Assembly: GCA_963678675.1 (NCBI GenBank)
Contig: OY783199.1
Location: 25,851,546-25,915,545, forward strand
Direction: 5' to 3'
DNA length: 64,000 nt
Source of the DNA: Xiphydria camelus
Taxonomy: Eukaryota > Arthropoda > Insecta > Hymenoptera > Xiphydriidae
The position numbers and the translations under genes are program-made. The notes under the pieces are model-generated. The model saw nothing but the letters and a program-made list of their open reading frames with translations. It ran no database searches and was not told the origin of the DNA. Shown piece by piece: positions 12,201 through 24,200 of this stretch. Position 1 is the stretch's first letter. Every line of letters starts with the position of its first letter.

Positions 12201-15200
12201 ACGTCTACTTCGCTCCAGCGATCCGTGGGAAAAGCGTGTATCGACTCGGGTGCGCGCCGGTACTCGATATCAAACGTTCACACAGCATCCGATCGGCCCT
12301 TGAGACGCTATCTTCCGGCGATAGTCCCCCTGCATACATATATGGTAGGATTAGCCGGGATATATCGAGAGTATGACGTTGGCTCAGCCCTCTGGACCAG
12401 GCTGTCGCGATGTTGCATAATCGGGAGGACGTTGTGTATCGAACCCCGCGCGGGTTAGTTCGTGTAAAGGCAGATATTTCCTTCCGCTTCGCGTCCTTAT
12501 CCTCCCATATCCCATCCGCTTAATGCAGCAGCTGCATGAAAAGCGAGGAGAAAGACGGAAAAGATATTTTATCGGGGGAGGAAGAAACGCGGCGCAAAGC
12601 AGTTTTATTCGCTCTGACATCCACGAGAATAAGCTAAGCGCAACGAGAGGAAGGGAAAATTGGAACGTTCGTTGCTCGGAGAAAATGTTGAGCAAAGAAG
12701 GGGATGGGTGCCGCCGTTTCAAATTGGTAGGAAGTCGGAAGAAAATGAGATTCGAATTAAGAACGAAGAGAGAGGGAGAGAGAGAAAAGGAGGGAATAGG
12801 AAAGAGGAACGAGGACAAAGTATTATATAATACTACACCTTTGCCATTCGCGAACGACGTCCCGCGTCGTACTTACCGCGCTTCGGTTAAAACATCTTCC
12901 CACGGAGTAGGTACGCGACGCGACGATGCAGGGGTACCCGACACGCGTACCGTCGCGACGTACTCGGGAAACGACGTTTCCATGCAGGCGTCCGCCCGTA
13001 AAAGCCCGCGGTGATGGGGGGGGGGGGGGTTCGGAATTGCCGGCGGGTAGGCAAAGTGTAGTCCTGAATCAATTATTCTGATGGAAATATTACATTACAG
13101 CGCGCGCAACGCCGCTAGAAATGCGAGACAGAGTCGAGGCGGGTTGCGCGCCGAATACGTCGAACCCGCGTACGCTGTACGCACCTACCGTGTGGCCACA
13201 CGGCGGCGTACGTGCGCGCGCGTCCCATCCCACGTCATTATGCGCGATAGGCGCAGGCACGACCATCCAGTTTGCCGGATAATTGTGAAGTTCTCGAGCG
13301 GCTAATTTGTCGCCACTGAATTCGAAACTCGAACGAATCGACCTCGGAGTGTACGTCTCTCACCGTGATTTAAGGACGTTCAAGGGCTGTAATCGTAACC
13401 AAAAGCTTAGTCACTTGTTCTATACTCTTTCCCTATAGCGTGCCCCTCTTCACACTTTACAACTCTTAACGTAGACTGTCCGTACTAATACTAGGGTGAT
13501 AGCCTGCGTCCTATATGTATACACTCATACTACACTGAGAAAAGAAAAGATTAAAAATTATTCCGTTAGAAGGATAATTTGAGTACGAAATGTAAAGTGG
13601 ATCGAAAATTATTCCAAGGAAGGTTAAATTTTATACCCTGGAAGGATAATTTTTGATCTGTTTTACCTTTCGTACTCAGATTATCCTTCTAACAGAATAA
13701 ATTTTAATCTTTTTTTCTTCTCAGTGTAGCGCACGTTGAAAGAAGCGAAGGTCGCTGCTCTCCTTTCCATAGAGCGATGCGTTAAAAATACTGTCAAGTT
13801 AAGTACTTTGAATTACAATTACGTAAAAGCGGTATTATATGGCTGGGTATCCTTATCTTGTAATACGTCATTCCTAACATCATCATGCATCATGTATTAG
13901 TTTTTTAGCAAAGTATATAGACAATTTCTGCTGCTATAAATGAAAACGTCCCTCTAGCTTGTGTTTTGCCTATACCTTGCATGTTAAAACTCCCATCTTT
14001 GAAAGTGAATATCTCCACTTTGGTATGGGCACGGTTCTAATAATTTGATGAATGTACAGATAGAACTATTAACAACATATGGTCCAAATTTCAAGCAAAT
14101 GTATAGAAACTTGATTAGCCGATTAACCTCCTTAAAGCGCCTTACGCGATCTGCACGCCGGGTTCGCTCTCGGGGCGACTACGAGGGTCGATGATCGCGG
14201 CGCGAAGGTGGTTTCCTCGATAAGATGCGACTCGAGAGTATAACGGGCCTGCGTAATTGCGACGTTTCCTATTCGCTGTCGATAACGTGGCGCGGCTTCG
14301 ACCGTTCCATCCGAGATCGTCCCACGGGAGCTTTCCCGCGGGAGGAAAGTTCCCAGTCGAGCCGAGATTCTTATCCGGGTCTCGCTCGTAGGTGATTTAA
14401 GCGCGTATCGCGTTCAGTCGTTGGACGTTACCCCGTATGGCGTCGCGCTCTGTCGTAAGATTTCACTTCCGCATAGATTTTCCCGTGCTCGTGTCGCCGT
14501 AGAACCCTTCGACGCGTCGTTTTCGCGCAGCCAAAGCGCCGATACAGCTGGAGCAACGACGAAGAAAGAGCGGAGAGCGAAGAAACCGGAGAATCGCAAA
14601 CGGACCAGTACTCTAGATCGAACGCGTGAGTTTACGTGTGGCGTTCAGTGACGTAGACACACGTGTTGGACCTTAGAGTGTCGTCTGAATTCAGCGGATG
14701 ATCTTCTTGCGAGCACTTGAAGAGAAAACGGGATCCGGGCAGCGCAACGGAATCCGCAGCCCTCCCCCTCCGACAATCAGACCACCCGCGGGGACTTTGG
14801 GTGCGACGGGATCGTCGAGGTTCAAGGGTCGCTTATTCTCGCCGTAGATCGAACGCCGAATGCCAAGCGCGTAGATTCCTTTGCATATACCGCCGCGCTT
14901 TCGTACCCTCGTCACGACAATCGCGCGTAGACATCGCGCACCCCTTCGACTCCGAGTAGTCCGGGGGACTTGGAATTTGCGGTGGTTAGATCCAGAAAAA
15001 AAAAAAAGGACGGCCGGTCTATAATTATTTCTTCTCATTTCCTCGGTATCGTATCGCCCGTCCGAGAGATCGCTGCTAAAGTTATTTCAAAATTTCGTCG
15101 AGACTTCCATCGCGACGGATATACCTATACGAAATGACGTCAGACTCGACCCGCGAGTAAAATTTGGAATCTCAACCCGCGAGGCACGATCCGAAACGAA

Positions 15201-18200
15201 AGTCTGAGATATTCCGACCTCCTCGAGGACTCTGGAAGCTAAGATCGTTAGGAGCCGAGGGTTGCCCTCTCTTGCAGATTGGATGCCGAACCACTCGTGC
15301 ATACGCTCTCTCTCGCGTAAGTAAGTACCTTCGCGCCCTCGTTTGGTACCCTCGTCAGAGGACAGTCGTTGAGCAGACAGATATCAGAGCGTGCGAGAAG
15401 TCGCTCGACGCGGGACGGAGTCGCTTCAACCCTTCAATCGCCTGCTCGTTCTCCATTCGTTGTTAATCGTCAGCAGGGCTCTGCCATCGGAAATCTCACA
15501 CGTCCTTCGCGAATGATGCGTTCCGAAGCCAGCGACCACCGCCGATTAAATGCACGTAAAAAGTGTGCTTATACACCGAAAACAAATATTTAGCTAATCC
15601 AGCTATATTTCTGGCTGCCTCAGACATTATTCGGTGACAACTGGAAAAATATTGCTAGCGTAGCAAGAATTCTTGCTGGTGCGAAGAAAATGATCACTGC
15701 AATTATTATAATTTTCTAATTGTGGCCAAATTTTGTTGACCGTACGTAAGTATGCGAATAGCGCATATCGTCCTACTTTTTTATAAAGCCTCCGTAGACC
15801 CTTGAAAAAAAAATACATTTTTCACACCGCCGATGACACTTCCGCTTCCATTTCCTTACCGCCCCTGGCGGGGCGCGTATACATACCTAGAGAGTCCGGT
15901 CTTGAAATTGAGGATTACCGAAAATATTTAAATCACCGAATTTCGCGCGCGGGGTTCCACGGGTGGTCTCGCAAATATACGTACCACCCTCGGGGCGAAT
16001 CCCGCCTTCCGCAAGGCAGGCCGCGAAACGCCGGAAAAAATCACACGCGGCGCGCGATTGTTTCCCCCGAGCCGCCCGCTCGAGTGGCTGTAAACAATTT
16101 TTTGTCACTCAGTGTCAAATACTCGGTTTCATGGGCGTCCTCGACGCATGTGAAATCATCTTTCACACACCAATTCGTGAAAAGTTGCGCAGTGCGTGAA
16201 ATAACCTGCGCAGTGCGTGAAATCGCCAATCTCGTATTTGACACTTAGTGACAAAAAATAGAATTCGTTATTCGGTTGTTTCGCGCCGTTCTAACGAGTG
16301 TGATTGCCGTACTCGCTTCGCTCGTGCGGCAAACTTCACACTCGTTAAAAACAGCGCTTCACGCCCTAATAACGAAAATAACTATCTCCTATCCCCCCCG
16401 AGAGAGCGGTACGATCTATACTCTCGTAATGAAATGACGCGGGTCACTGGTTTTTTTTAGTTCAGCGAGGCCTCCGCGCGCGAAGCGCGATACTCTCGGA
16501 TCCGTAAACGCGCCGATGTAGGTATGCGAGTCACGCTCACGTATACGCCGAATGTCGAATGTACGCGGTACGCCTTCGCTCCCGGAGGACGCGGCAAGGG
16601 CCGCGGTAAGCTTTGAAACGCGCAGGACGATCGGCCGACTTTTTCAGTCGTATCCGGACGGAGGTGAGTCGAAAACCAGTCCGCCAGTTCCAACGGAAAA
16701 AAAACGAGCCTGACCCGCGGACGCGTAATCCTATTCACGCGGAAGCTCCGTACCCGCTGGAAAAGTTTTAACGAGATACTCTCGCGAGAGGAACTGCGCG
16801 AGTGAATTTCACCCGGAGTCGTTCTGGAAGCATATGCACCCGTCGGCGAGCAGTCCGACTGGCGTCAGAGCGTGGTCAAAGATACCCTTTAAGGGCCTTC
16901 TAAACGGGCAATATTTTACCGCAATGTGTATGTGGCCGCAGCACAGTGGCCGGCAACATTGCCGGCAATACCAGCCAGACTATGCAATTTAGGATAATAT
17001 TTTTAGTATGTCCCGGCCATATATAGCTACACACTTTTGGTATCGTCGCCCGTTTAGCCGCGCCTTTAAACATGGGCCATACTGTTGCAGAAAATATTGC
17101 CGAGCCATATACTGCATTAAAATGTTTTCACGATAGCTGGGCTATAGTTGCCAATATTGCAGCCACGTATTGCAGTAAAAATATCGCCCGTTTAGACGCC
17201 CCTTACGCTCCCTTTCGCCTCGAAGACACCGGCCGGTGAAGCGAGTTACGACGACGCTTCCGCCGCAAACTCTTCCAATTTCCCGCCGCCTAAGAAATCC
17301 TCTCCTCGACTCGCGATCGCTTTCAAACGCCGCCGCGCCCGCCGCTTGCACCTTCGAATTTCTCTCGACGAATTTATCCCCTTTGACCCTTCGAGCGGAT
17401 ACGTCTCGGCGTAACGGCGACAAAGCGTTCAAAATCGCTCTCGTCCCCCGTCTTCTCTTCCCCCCCTCTCACCCGGCGGTCGACCGCGAGTACCTCTCGA
17501 CGAGAGCGGAGCGTCTCCCGTGGAACGCGCAGCTCCGCTCCTCGGCCGCCGTAGTATCACAGTTAATTGGTGCAATTAGTATACCGGCGTGTGTTTGCTC
17601 CAGTTATATACCGAACTCCCGAACAGAGCCCGGTCCTTGCAGCTGTCGGAAGATCACGGTTTATCGAGCCCTCGAGATCTCCGACTGGAAGACACAGCGG
17701 CAGACGACGGCGAGCGGCTTGAACCGCCGTTCTGTGTGCGCCTCGCGTCGCGACTTCTCGCACGAACGAGCGACCGGCGGCAGCGAGAGGCTAATTAGTC
17801 CTGGGGGCCCGTTGCGAGCGATATACGCCGTGCGCGCTCTTCTCGCTTTGGAACGTGACGAATGCTCTCTGTCTCCGGGTATTCGTCTACGCGGCTAATT
17901 ATCTTTGTCGCTTCGCGATTGTATTTAATAATGTTCATTTAATCAAGCGCCTCGGTACACGCCTTACACTCTGCGGTAATTCGATTTCGCGCTTTGCCTT
18001 CCACGGGGCGCGTAGGTACACTCAGCGCCTTCGCGCAACGTGACGCTACGGATTTTCCGATTCGCCCCCTCCGCCGTCGATTCGCGAGACGCGCTTTACG
18101 CCGAGAACACTAACATCGCTCGCTTTCTCTCCTTGCAGCACGGAGCACCTCACGACCTCGTACCCGGGTTCCGCGAGGACGTCGGCGGCGGGATCCCTGG

Positions 18201-21200
18201 CGAGTTCGCGGGAGAGCAGCGCCTCCCAAGGCCCCGGTCCATATCGGGTCCTGATGCTGGGGGCGCCGGCGGTCGGCAAGAGCTCCCTCGTCTCGCAGTT
18301 CATGACTTCCGAGTATCTTCACGCCTACGACACCTCGATCGGTGAGCGACGCTTTCCCCTCCCTCGCGGCGACGCGGTTTCGTTGCGACTTTTGGCACAG
18401 GGGTGGATGCGAAAATGGGATTCTACGCGTACGAGCCTCCCACTCCTCTCCGCAGAGCGAAAGGGGTGCAGGATAAACGGATAGATCGATAGGCGGACGC
18501 CGCGAGGGTGCCGGTGGATGGAGAGCACGATTATACCACGCGTCGCGTAGAATCCTACCCGCCGGCGGCGCTGGTGGCTCACTGCTTCCGCGGAACTCGC
18601 TCTCCTAATCCACTTTCCGTGAAACATCGCCGCCGCCTCCGAGAACTCTACCTCTTCGACTCCGACTTCGAGGGGAGCGGGTCGTCGACGCGGTCCTTCG
18701 AGCAGGGAGAAATAATGAACTCGAAGTCCGGTGAATGGCTCGTTAACATTGCAATCAGGGCACCGGTGTCGTTTCATAAACAGGTTTATTACGCGCATTG
18801 AAATCAGCTGCGAGTTTAANNNNNNNNNNNNNNNNNNNNNNNNNNNNNNNNNNNNNNNNNNNNNNNNNNNNNNNNNNNNNNNNNNNNNNNNNNNNNNNNN
18901 NNNNNNNNNNNNNNNNNNNNNNNNNNNNNNNNNNNNNNNNNNNNNNNNNNNNNNNNNNNNNNNNNNNNNNNNNNNNNNNNNNNNNNNNNNNNNNNNNNNN
19001 NNNNNNNNNNNNNNNNNNNATTCGACGGAATTGCGAGATACCGCCGCGCGCGTCTTCGATATGCGGGATGTATCGAGCAGGAACTTTACACGAACGTACG
19101 TCCCGGACGGGAAGGGTGAGCGGAGACTGACCTTTGGTATCGACCTTTTAGACACTGCCGATTTACTGCTCGCTGCAGATAAGGCCTCGGCCGCGTAATC
19201 CGTTATCCGAGGGAACTTTAGACCTTTTCTACACCGACCCCGACTCAACCCGTGCTATCTCGAATGTATCTTGACTCGATCTGACCTCGGTGCTGCCGGC
19301 GATGCAATTTGATTCGATAGTGCCGCGATCCCGTAGCGGCGCCACGGCTTTCACCCGGTTCGGCCGAGGTGACACAGCGGCAAGGTTCGATTTCACGAAG
19401 AGTTTCCGTTTTTCGGGCGAGACGCGCCGCCGTGGCACGCTTCGGACGCGACGCGATCGATACGACCGCGAGGAACGCCTGCACTCTCTAGAAATTACAA
19501 ACTGCTTCCCGCCAGATCCGACGGTTGATCGACAAGCGCAGCGTCGAGGAGGCGGAGAAAAATAGTCCGCCCGTCTTCATCGCACATATTCGAATATCGC
19601 GAAATTCGCCCCGAGACCGCTACCGGCGCGGGTTTGAGAAATTGGCGCGCGCGCCGTCGTAGTCGCTCGCCCCGTCGGCGTCTACGACGGCGTCTCGGCG
19701 TCGCGATCGTCCGCGCTCGCCACTGACGAGAGAGAGAGAGGAATTCAGCAGCGCTGGAACGGTCGGACGATCGATCCGGTCGCCTTTAGCTTCCTGTAAT
19801 TTCCTTGGATTTGAAGCCAATTCGAAAATTCTTAACGGAAATGCTCCTCGCGATGAAATGCTCGTATTAAATTGCGTCCTAATAAGAATTCCGGCTTTAA
19901 AGGTGTCCGCGAGAAAAATTGTCGAGACGTTATCCAGAGTCTAATTACTCGGTTTAATCGCCCTCCCGTTCGTACAAAGCCGAACGCGTCATCGTCGAGG
20001 CTTTCGCGGCGGGCGGTCGACGTCGTCGTCATTGACGGGGGCGAGAAGAAGTTATTTAACGACCAGAATTACACGATACATCAAGAAAGCGTAGCCGTAA
20101 AATCATGGGACGGACGCCGCGGAAGGTCGAATGAATAATCGTCCCGTCCCCGAGCGACCCTCGCCGGGCCCGGCACACGCGTGGAGCGGGAATATTTTGT
20201 AAGAGCAGCGCGTTTATTGCACCCCACCTTTCCGTGTAATAAAATAATCGGCCGTCCGGCGCCTGTCACGAGCAGGGATATTTACGTAATAAAGGAAGTC
20301 GCGCGCTCTCTCGCTTCGAGACTCTCGGCGGCTCGTTTCCTCTCTCTTCCTGTCTCTCCGGCGAAGAGTGACGGGGTGGCGGGGAGGATGTCGCGTGTGT
20401 TCGGGTCTACGACGTATTTTCGTTTCGTAGCCGCGATATTTTCGTTGAATTCGCGAGGGTTGATGGATTGATCGATGTCTGGTTTATTGTCCATGGTTGA
20501 ACGAAACAATGGTTGAACCGAGGAGAAGAAGAAGAAGCATTTATTTTTCTCTAGGGCCGCAGAGGCCCTCTGAGAGCACGCAAAGGGTCAGAACAAGTGA
20601 ATAACAAAGAAAGCAACTAAGAGAGCAAACGAGTGAGGAGAGCGTGAGGAGAGAGAGAGCGCACAAGAAGAGAAAGATGAAGAAAGAGGCGTCTCGTAAA
20701 TTTCATCCCGTATTATCAGCTCGCCATCTGTGGGTTGAGATCCGGGGCGTTCGAAATTAAATAATCGTTTGTCGGGATTCCCTCCCCCCTCCCCTCGCTG
20801 CGTCACGTCGCGTTCGTCAAGGGGTTTTCTTTTTTTGCAAGCAACAGCTCGAGATATGACAGCGAGTCTAGTCGTTCGAACGCCGGCGAAGAATTTTCAT
20901 TTCGTTCGATGTCCCTCGTTTCGTCTTTCGAGGGAAAAAGAGCGTCGCGTCGGTGCAACTCGATCCCATTAGAAGGGCGCGCCGCTCGATGAGAAATAAA
21001 AGGGGCGGTTATCCGATTACTCTCTTTTATAATTCGATGTGTACAGACCGGTCCGTTGAACAGGCGACGATCGAAGGTGATATAAATAGCGACGACGAAT
21101 TGTTTGGAATTAAATCACGTCGTGTGTTTCTGTCGATTCTATCGATTCTCGGAAGCTTTCCAATTGTACCGGTATACAAGTACAATTTCGCCGTCGACTG

Positions 21201-24200
21201 CCAAATTCAGTGGCCCCAACAAAATAGATAGCGCTCGTACTTTTAATCCAGTTTCAAACTCCCCCGCGCGAAGCCGAGCCAATCTGAACTGGGAGCGTTG
21301 CTAATGCAGTTGGCCGCAGCAGACCGCGACATGAGTTTACGTGCGAGCGTGGCGTGCATCAGCCGTCCCGAAGTACGCGAATAAATAGTCCACTCGTAAG
21401 AGTCAGCTCGGAACTGCCCCGTGTAACACGAGAAGCCGAGTCAGATTAAAATCGGTTCTCGTAAAATGCTACGTACACTGAAAAAAGTATTTAGCTAATC
21501 CTGCTGTATTTCTGGCTGCCTCAGGCACAACTAGAAAAATATTGCTAGCGTAGCAAGAATTCTTGCTATTGCGAAGAAAATTATCAGTGCAATTATTACT
21601 ATAATTTTCTAGTTGTGGCCACATTTTTTTAGTGTATCGCGTCGTATCTTTCGAGAATGCTATGCAGTACTCGTTTTCTTGAGCGAGTCGCATTCTTCGG
21701 AGCTTGCCAACGAGTGAAAATGCATTTCCCTGGTCGAGAGATTATCGTAATCTATCTTATCTCAATTCTCTAAACCGTCCTCGCGAGCCGACAGCTAAAC
21801 CGGTCGCTCGGACCGTCAACGCTTGGTTGAGCGTCCCGCGTTGTTCGTTGCCACGAGTGGCTTACACCCTTTCGACCGTACCAAAGCTCCGGGTTCTTTA
21901 CCGAGAGAGGATCGTCATTTTTCTCCGAGAATGGGATTATATCCCGGGATTATCCGTAGAATCTCTCCTGCAATTTCCGCAAAAAAAAAAGAGAACACAG
22001 CGCGGTATCGACAGCGGTCCAATAACTGGGGAAAGTCGCGGATACGACGACGCTCCGCGGTGGACGACGTGCCCTCGTTGGAAAGTATAAGCGCACTTCC
22101 GACTCGACCCGGAAGAAGCTGGGTCGCGTCCAGCGGTCCGCACGGATTCGCGATAGCTGCAAGAGAACGTCGGCCGGGAGCAACGAGATCGTTATATCAG
22201 CGGAGGGGGGAGAGAGAGATGTCGTAAACTCTCATTTTTCTCGTATATCCGCTATTCGCTGCAGCGCAGGAAAGACTTCGTCTCGCTCGCAGCAGCGAGA
22301 AGCGAAGCTCCCGCTGTGTTCCACCGATTAAATGCAGGATATTTCCGTTTAATTGTCCAGCCTTTAATTGCGATCGCGCCGAGACTCCCGTCGCTCGGTC
22401 AGCGCGCCTGAGAACGGTTGGATAGTGAGCGGCGCTGTGTGTTACAGACGACGAATCCGGCGAGAAAACGGTGAGCGTGCTGTTGGCGGCCGAAGAGTCC
22501 GAGCTGACCTTCATCGACCACTCCTGCGCCGAGATGCCCGTAAGTAGATCGAATTTTTCCCCGTCCCTCGGTCCGTCCTTCGTCGCACTTGTCATTTGTC
22601 GCGATGGCGCGTCAAAGCCCGATGTCATCAAGGCGTCGTCTCATTGACAATCTCTCGTTATACGAGGGTTCGCCCGAGCTCTTCCCGAAATTCATCCCCC
22701 CGTGGATAATGCGATTCGCGTCGTGATTTGCGGGCCGCCGCCATATTCGTTAGCCCGAGCCAACGGGCAGAAATGATCATGCAAATTTGGCTCTTAACGT
22801 CGGGCCGTGCCGACGTGACGAGAGAGAGAGAGAGAGAGCGCCTTTTGCGCGTACTTTATACCGAGTTCCGCGCGCCAGTTTGTCCGTGGGTATACCTAAC
22901 GACGCGGTGCGAGCGTAAAAAATAATGATACACGGTTCACACACCGGCCACACACGTCCAAATTTACTCGGACTCCTCGCGAGACTTCCCTCGAATCGTT
23001 TCGTTCCTCGCCCGGCTACCGTACTTTAAATATTGATAAGAATGCCACATCCCGTCGTTAGGTCAGCGCTGCTGAATTTCAGAGAATATAATTGGAATAT
23101 ATACGGACGGAGAATGCCGCAGCGCTGAAATATTCATTTGACGTGTACGCGAAGTTTGGAAAGTGTGGTGCAGCCACGAGAAGCCTCGTCGACGGGGGCA
23201 GTGTGCACGCGCGTGTATGCTGATAGGGGTGGTGTAGATACCCAGAGCGCAGACACTCGCCGTTGGCGTACGTGTAACCATACATAACCACTCATCTGGA
23301 TGTTCCGGTCTAGAGTTGAACGTGTAAAGCCTTTATAGACTATTCCGTTGCCTCGCCAGAAGCCCCTTCAGTACGCGATTTCATTTTCGCAACGGGCTAT
23401 CCACGTCCCGCGCGATAGTCAATCTACTTCGCCTTCTCGTTAAACCGGCGTGCGCTGCGGTAACCCTCGAACTAGACCCCCGTTTGTCTGAAGCCCCGAA
23501 GGGTGAAACTTCCGATTCTTTCTCCATCTCGTTCTCTCGCCTGGCGATATATTATGCAGGAGCCTCGTTCGTTCGTCGTTACCCACACGAACCGAATAAC
23601 GAACGACGTTAGAGCTGAACACCTTTGCATCCTTGAGTTTCCGAACCGCGGCGAAGAGGATTAGAGGTTCCCATCGCTGCTCTCGCTAGGCATGATATAT
23701 CGTCGGTCTTATCACGTAAGGGCGTATCTCAGTTTTGATGATTTCTCAGGAGAGCGATTTTAGGTAGTTTACGATTTTTCATTGTGAATAAGTCCTGCAA
23801 TTATTGTTATTGCTTGGTGATTTTTTTTATGTATAAAATTATGCGCTTGAATGCCTTTTAAATCACACGTATGGGCCTATCCTAAGTTAGGCCTACTATA
23901 CGTGAGATTTAAGTTTTGATTATTTTGAGATACGACGAAAAATATATATGGGGAGCAAAAGTATACAATGTTGAGAGGTACGCCGGGTCGTGAAATAAAA
24001 ATACGAGGCTTAAGCAACCTATTGGCGGTCTTAACTCAATTTTCTGAGGTACGCCCTTACTTGATAAGACCGGCGATATGTATATAACGACGACGATTTG
24101 AGAATCTATCGTACGCGATTCCTTTTTCGTAGTACAATATAGATATACACAGAAGGCTAAGTCTGACGTCTCACTGTTGACCTCTGTTGATGTTGCTGTT

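Larger units (their letters stand above)
10711..18138 (+). other. RGK intron 2 (7.4 kb)
   Basis: The intron is bounded by GTGAGT and CCTTGCAG. It holds the hairpin at 11746, a 14-base G run (13016-13029), family B copy 1, an AT-rich stretch at about 13790-14130 that looks transposon-derived, family A copy 2, a nested foldback region at 16097-16375 and an inverted-repeat element at 16891. No other gene was recognised. Confidence 0.8.
18342..22447 (+). other. RGK intron 3 (4.1 kb as assembled)
   Basis: The intron is bounded by GTGAGC and TTACAG. It includes the 200-N gap, so its true length is unknown. It also holds a retroposon-like tail on the minus strand (20521-20720) and family A copy 3. 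No other gene was recognised. Confidence 0.8.

Noticed and set aside
13016..13029. A 14-base G run that might form a G-quadruplex.
   Set aside because: A single homopolymer without separate G tracts gives no specific evidence of function; slippage or sequencing noise is enough.
18325..19248. Long minus-strand frame of 307 residues.
   Set aside because: It is open only because it runs through the 200-N gap, and it is antisense to RGK exon 3.
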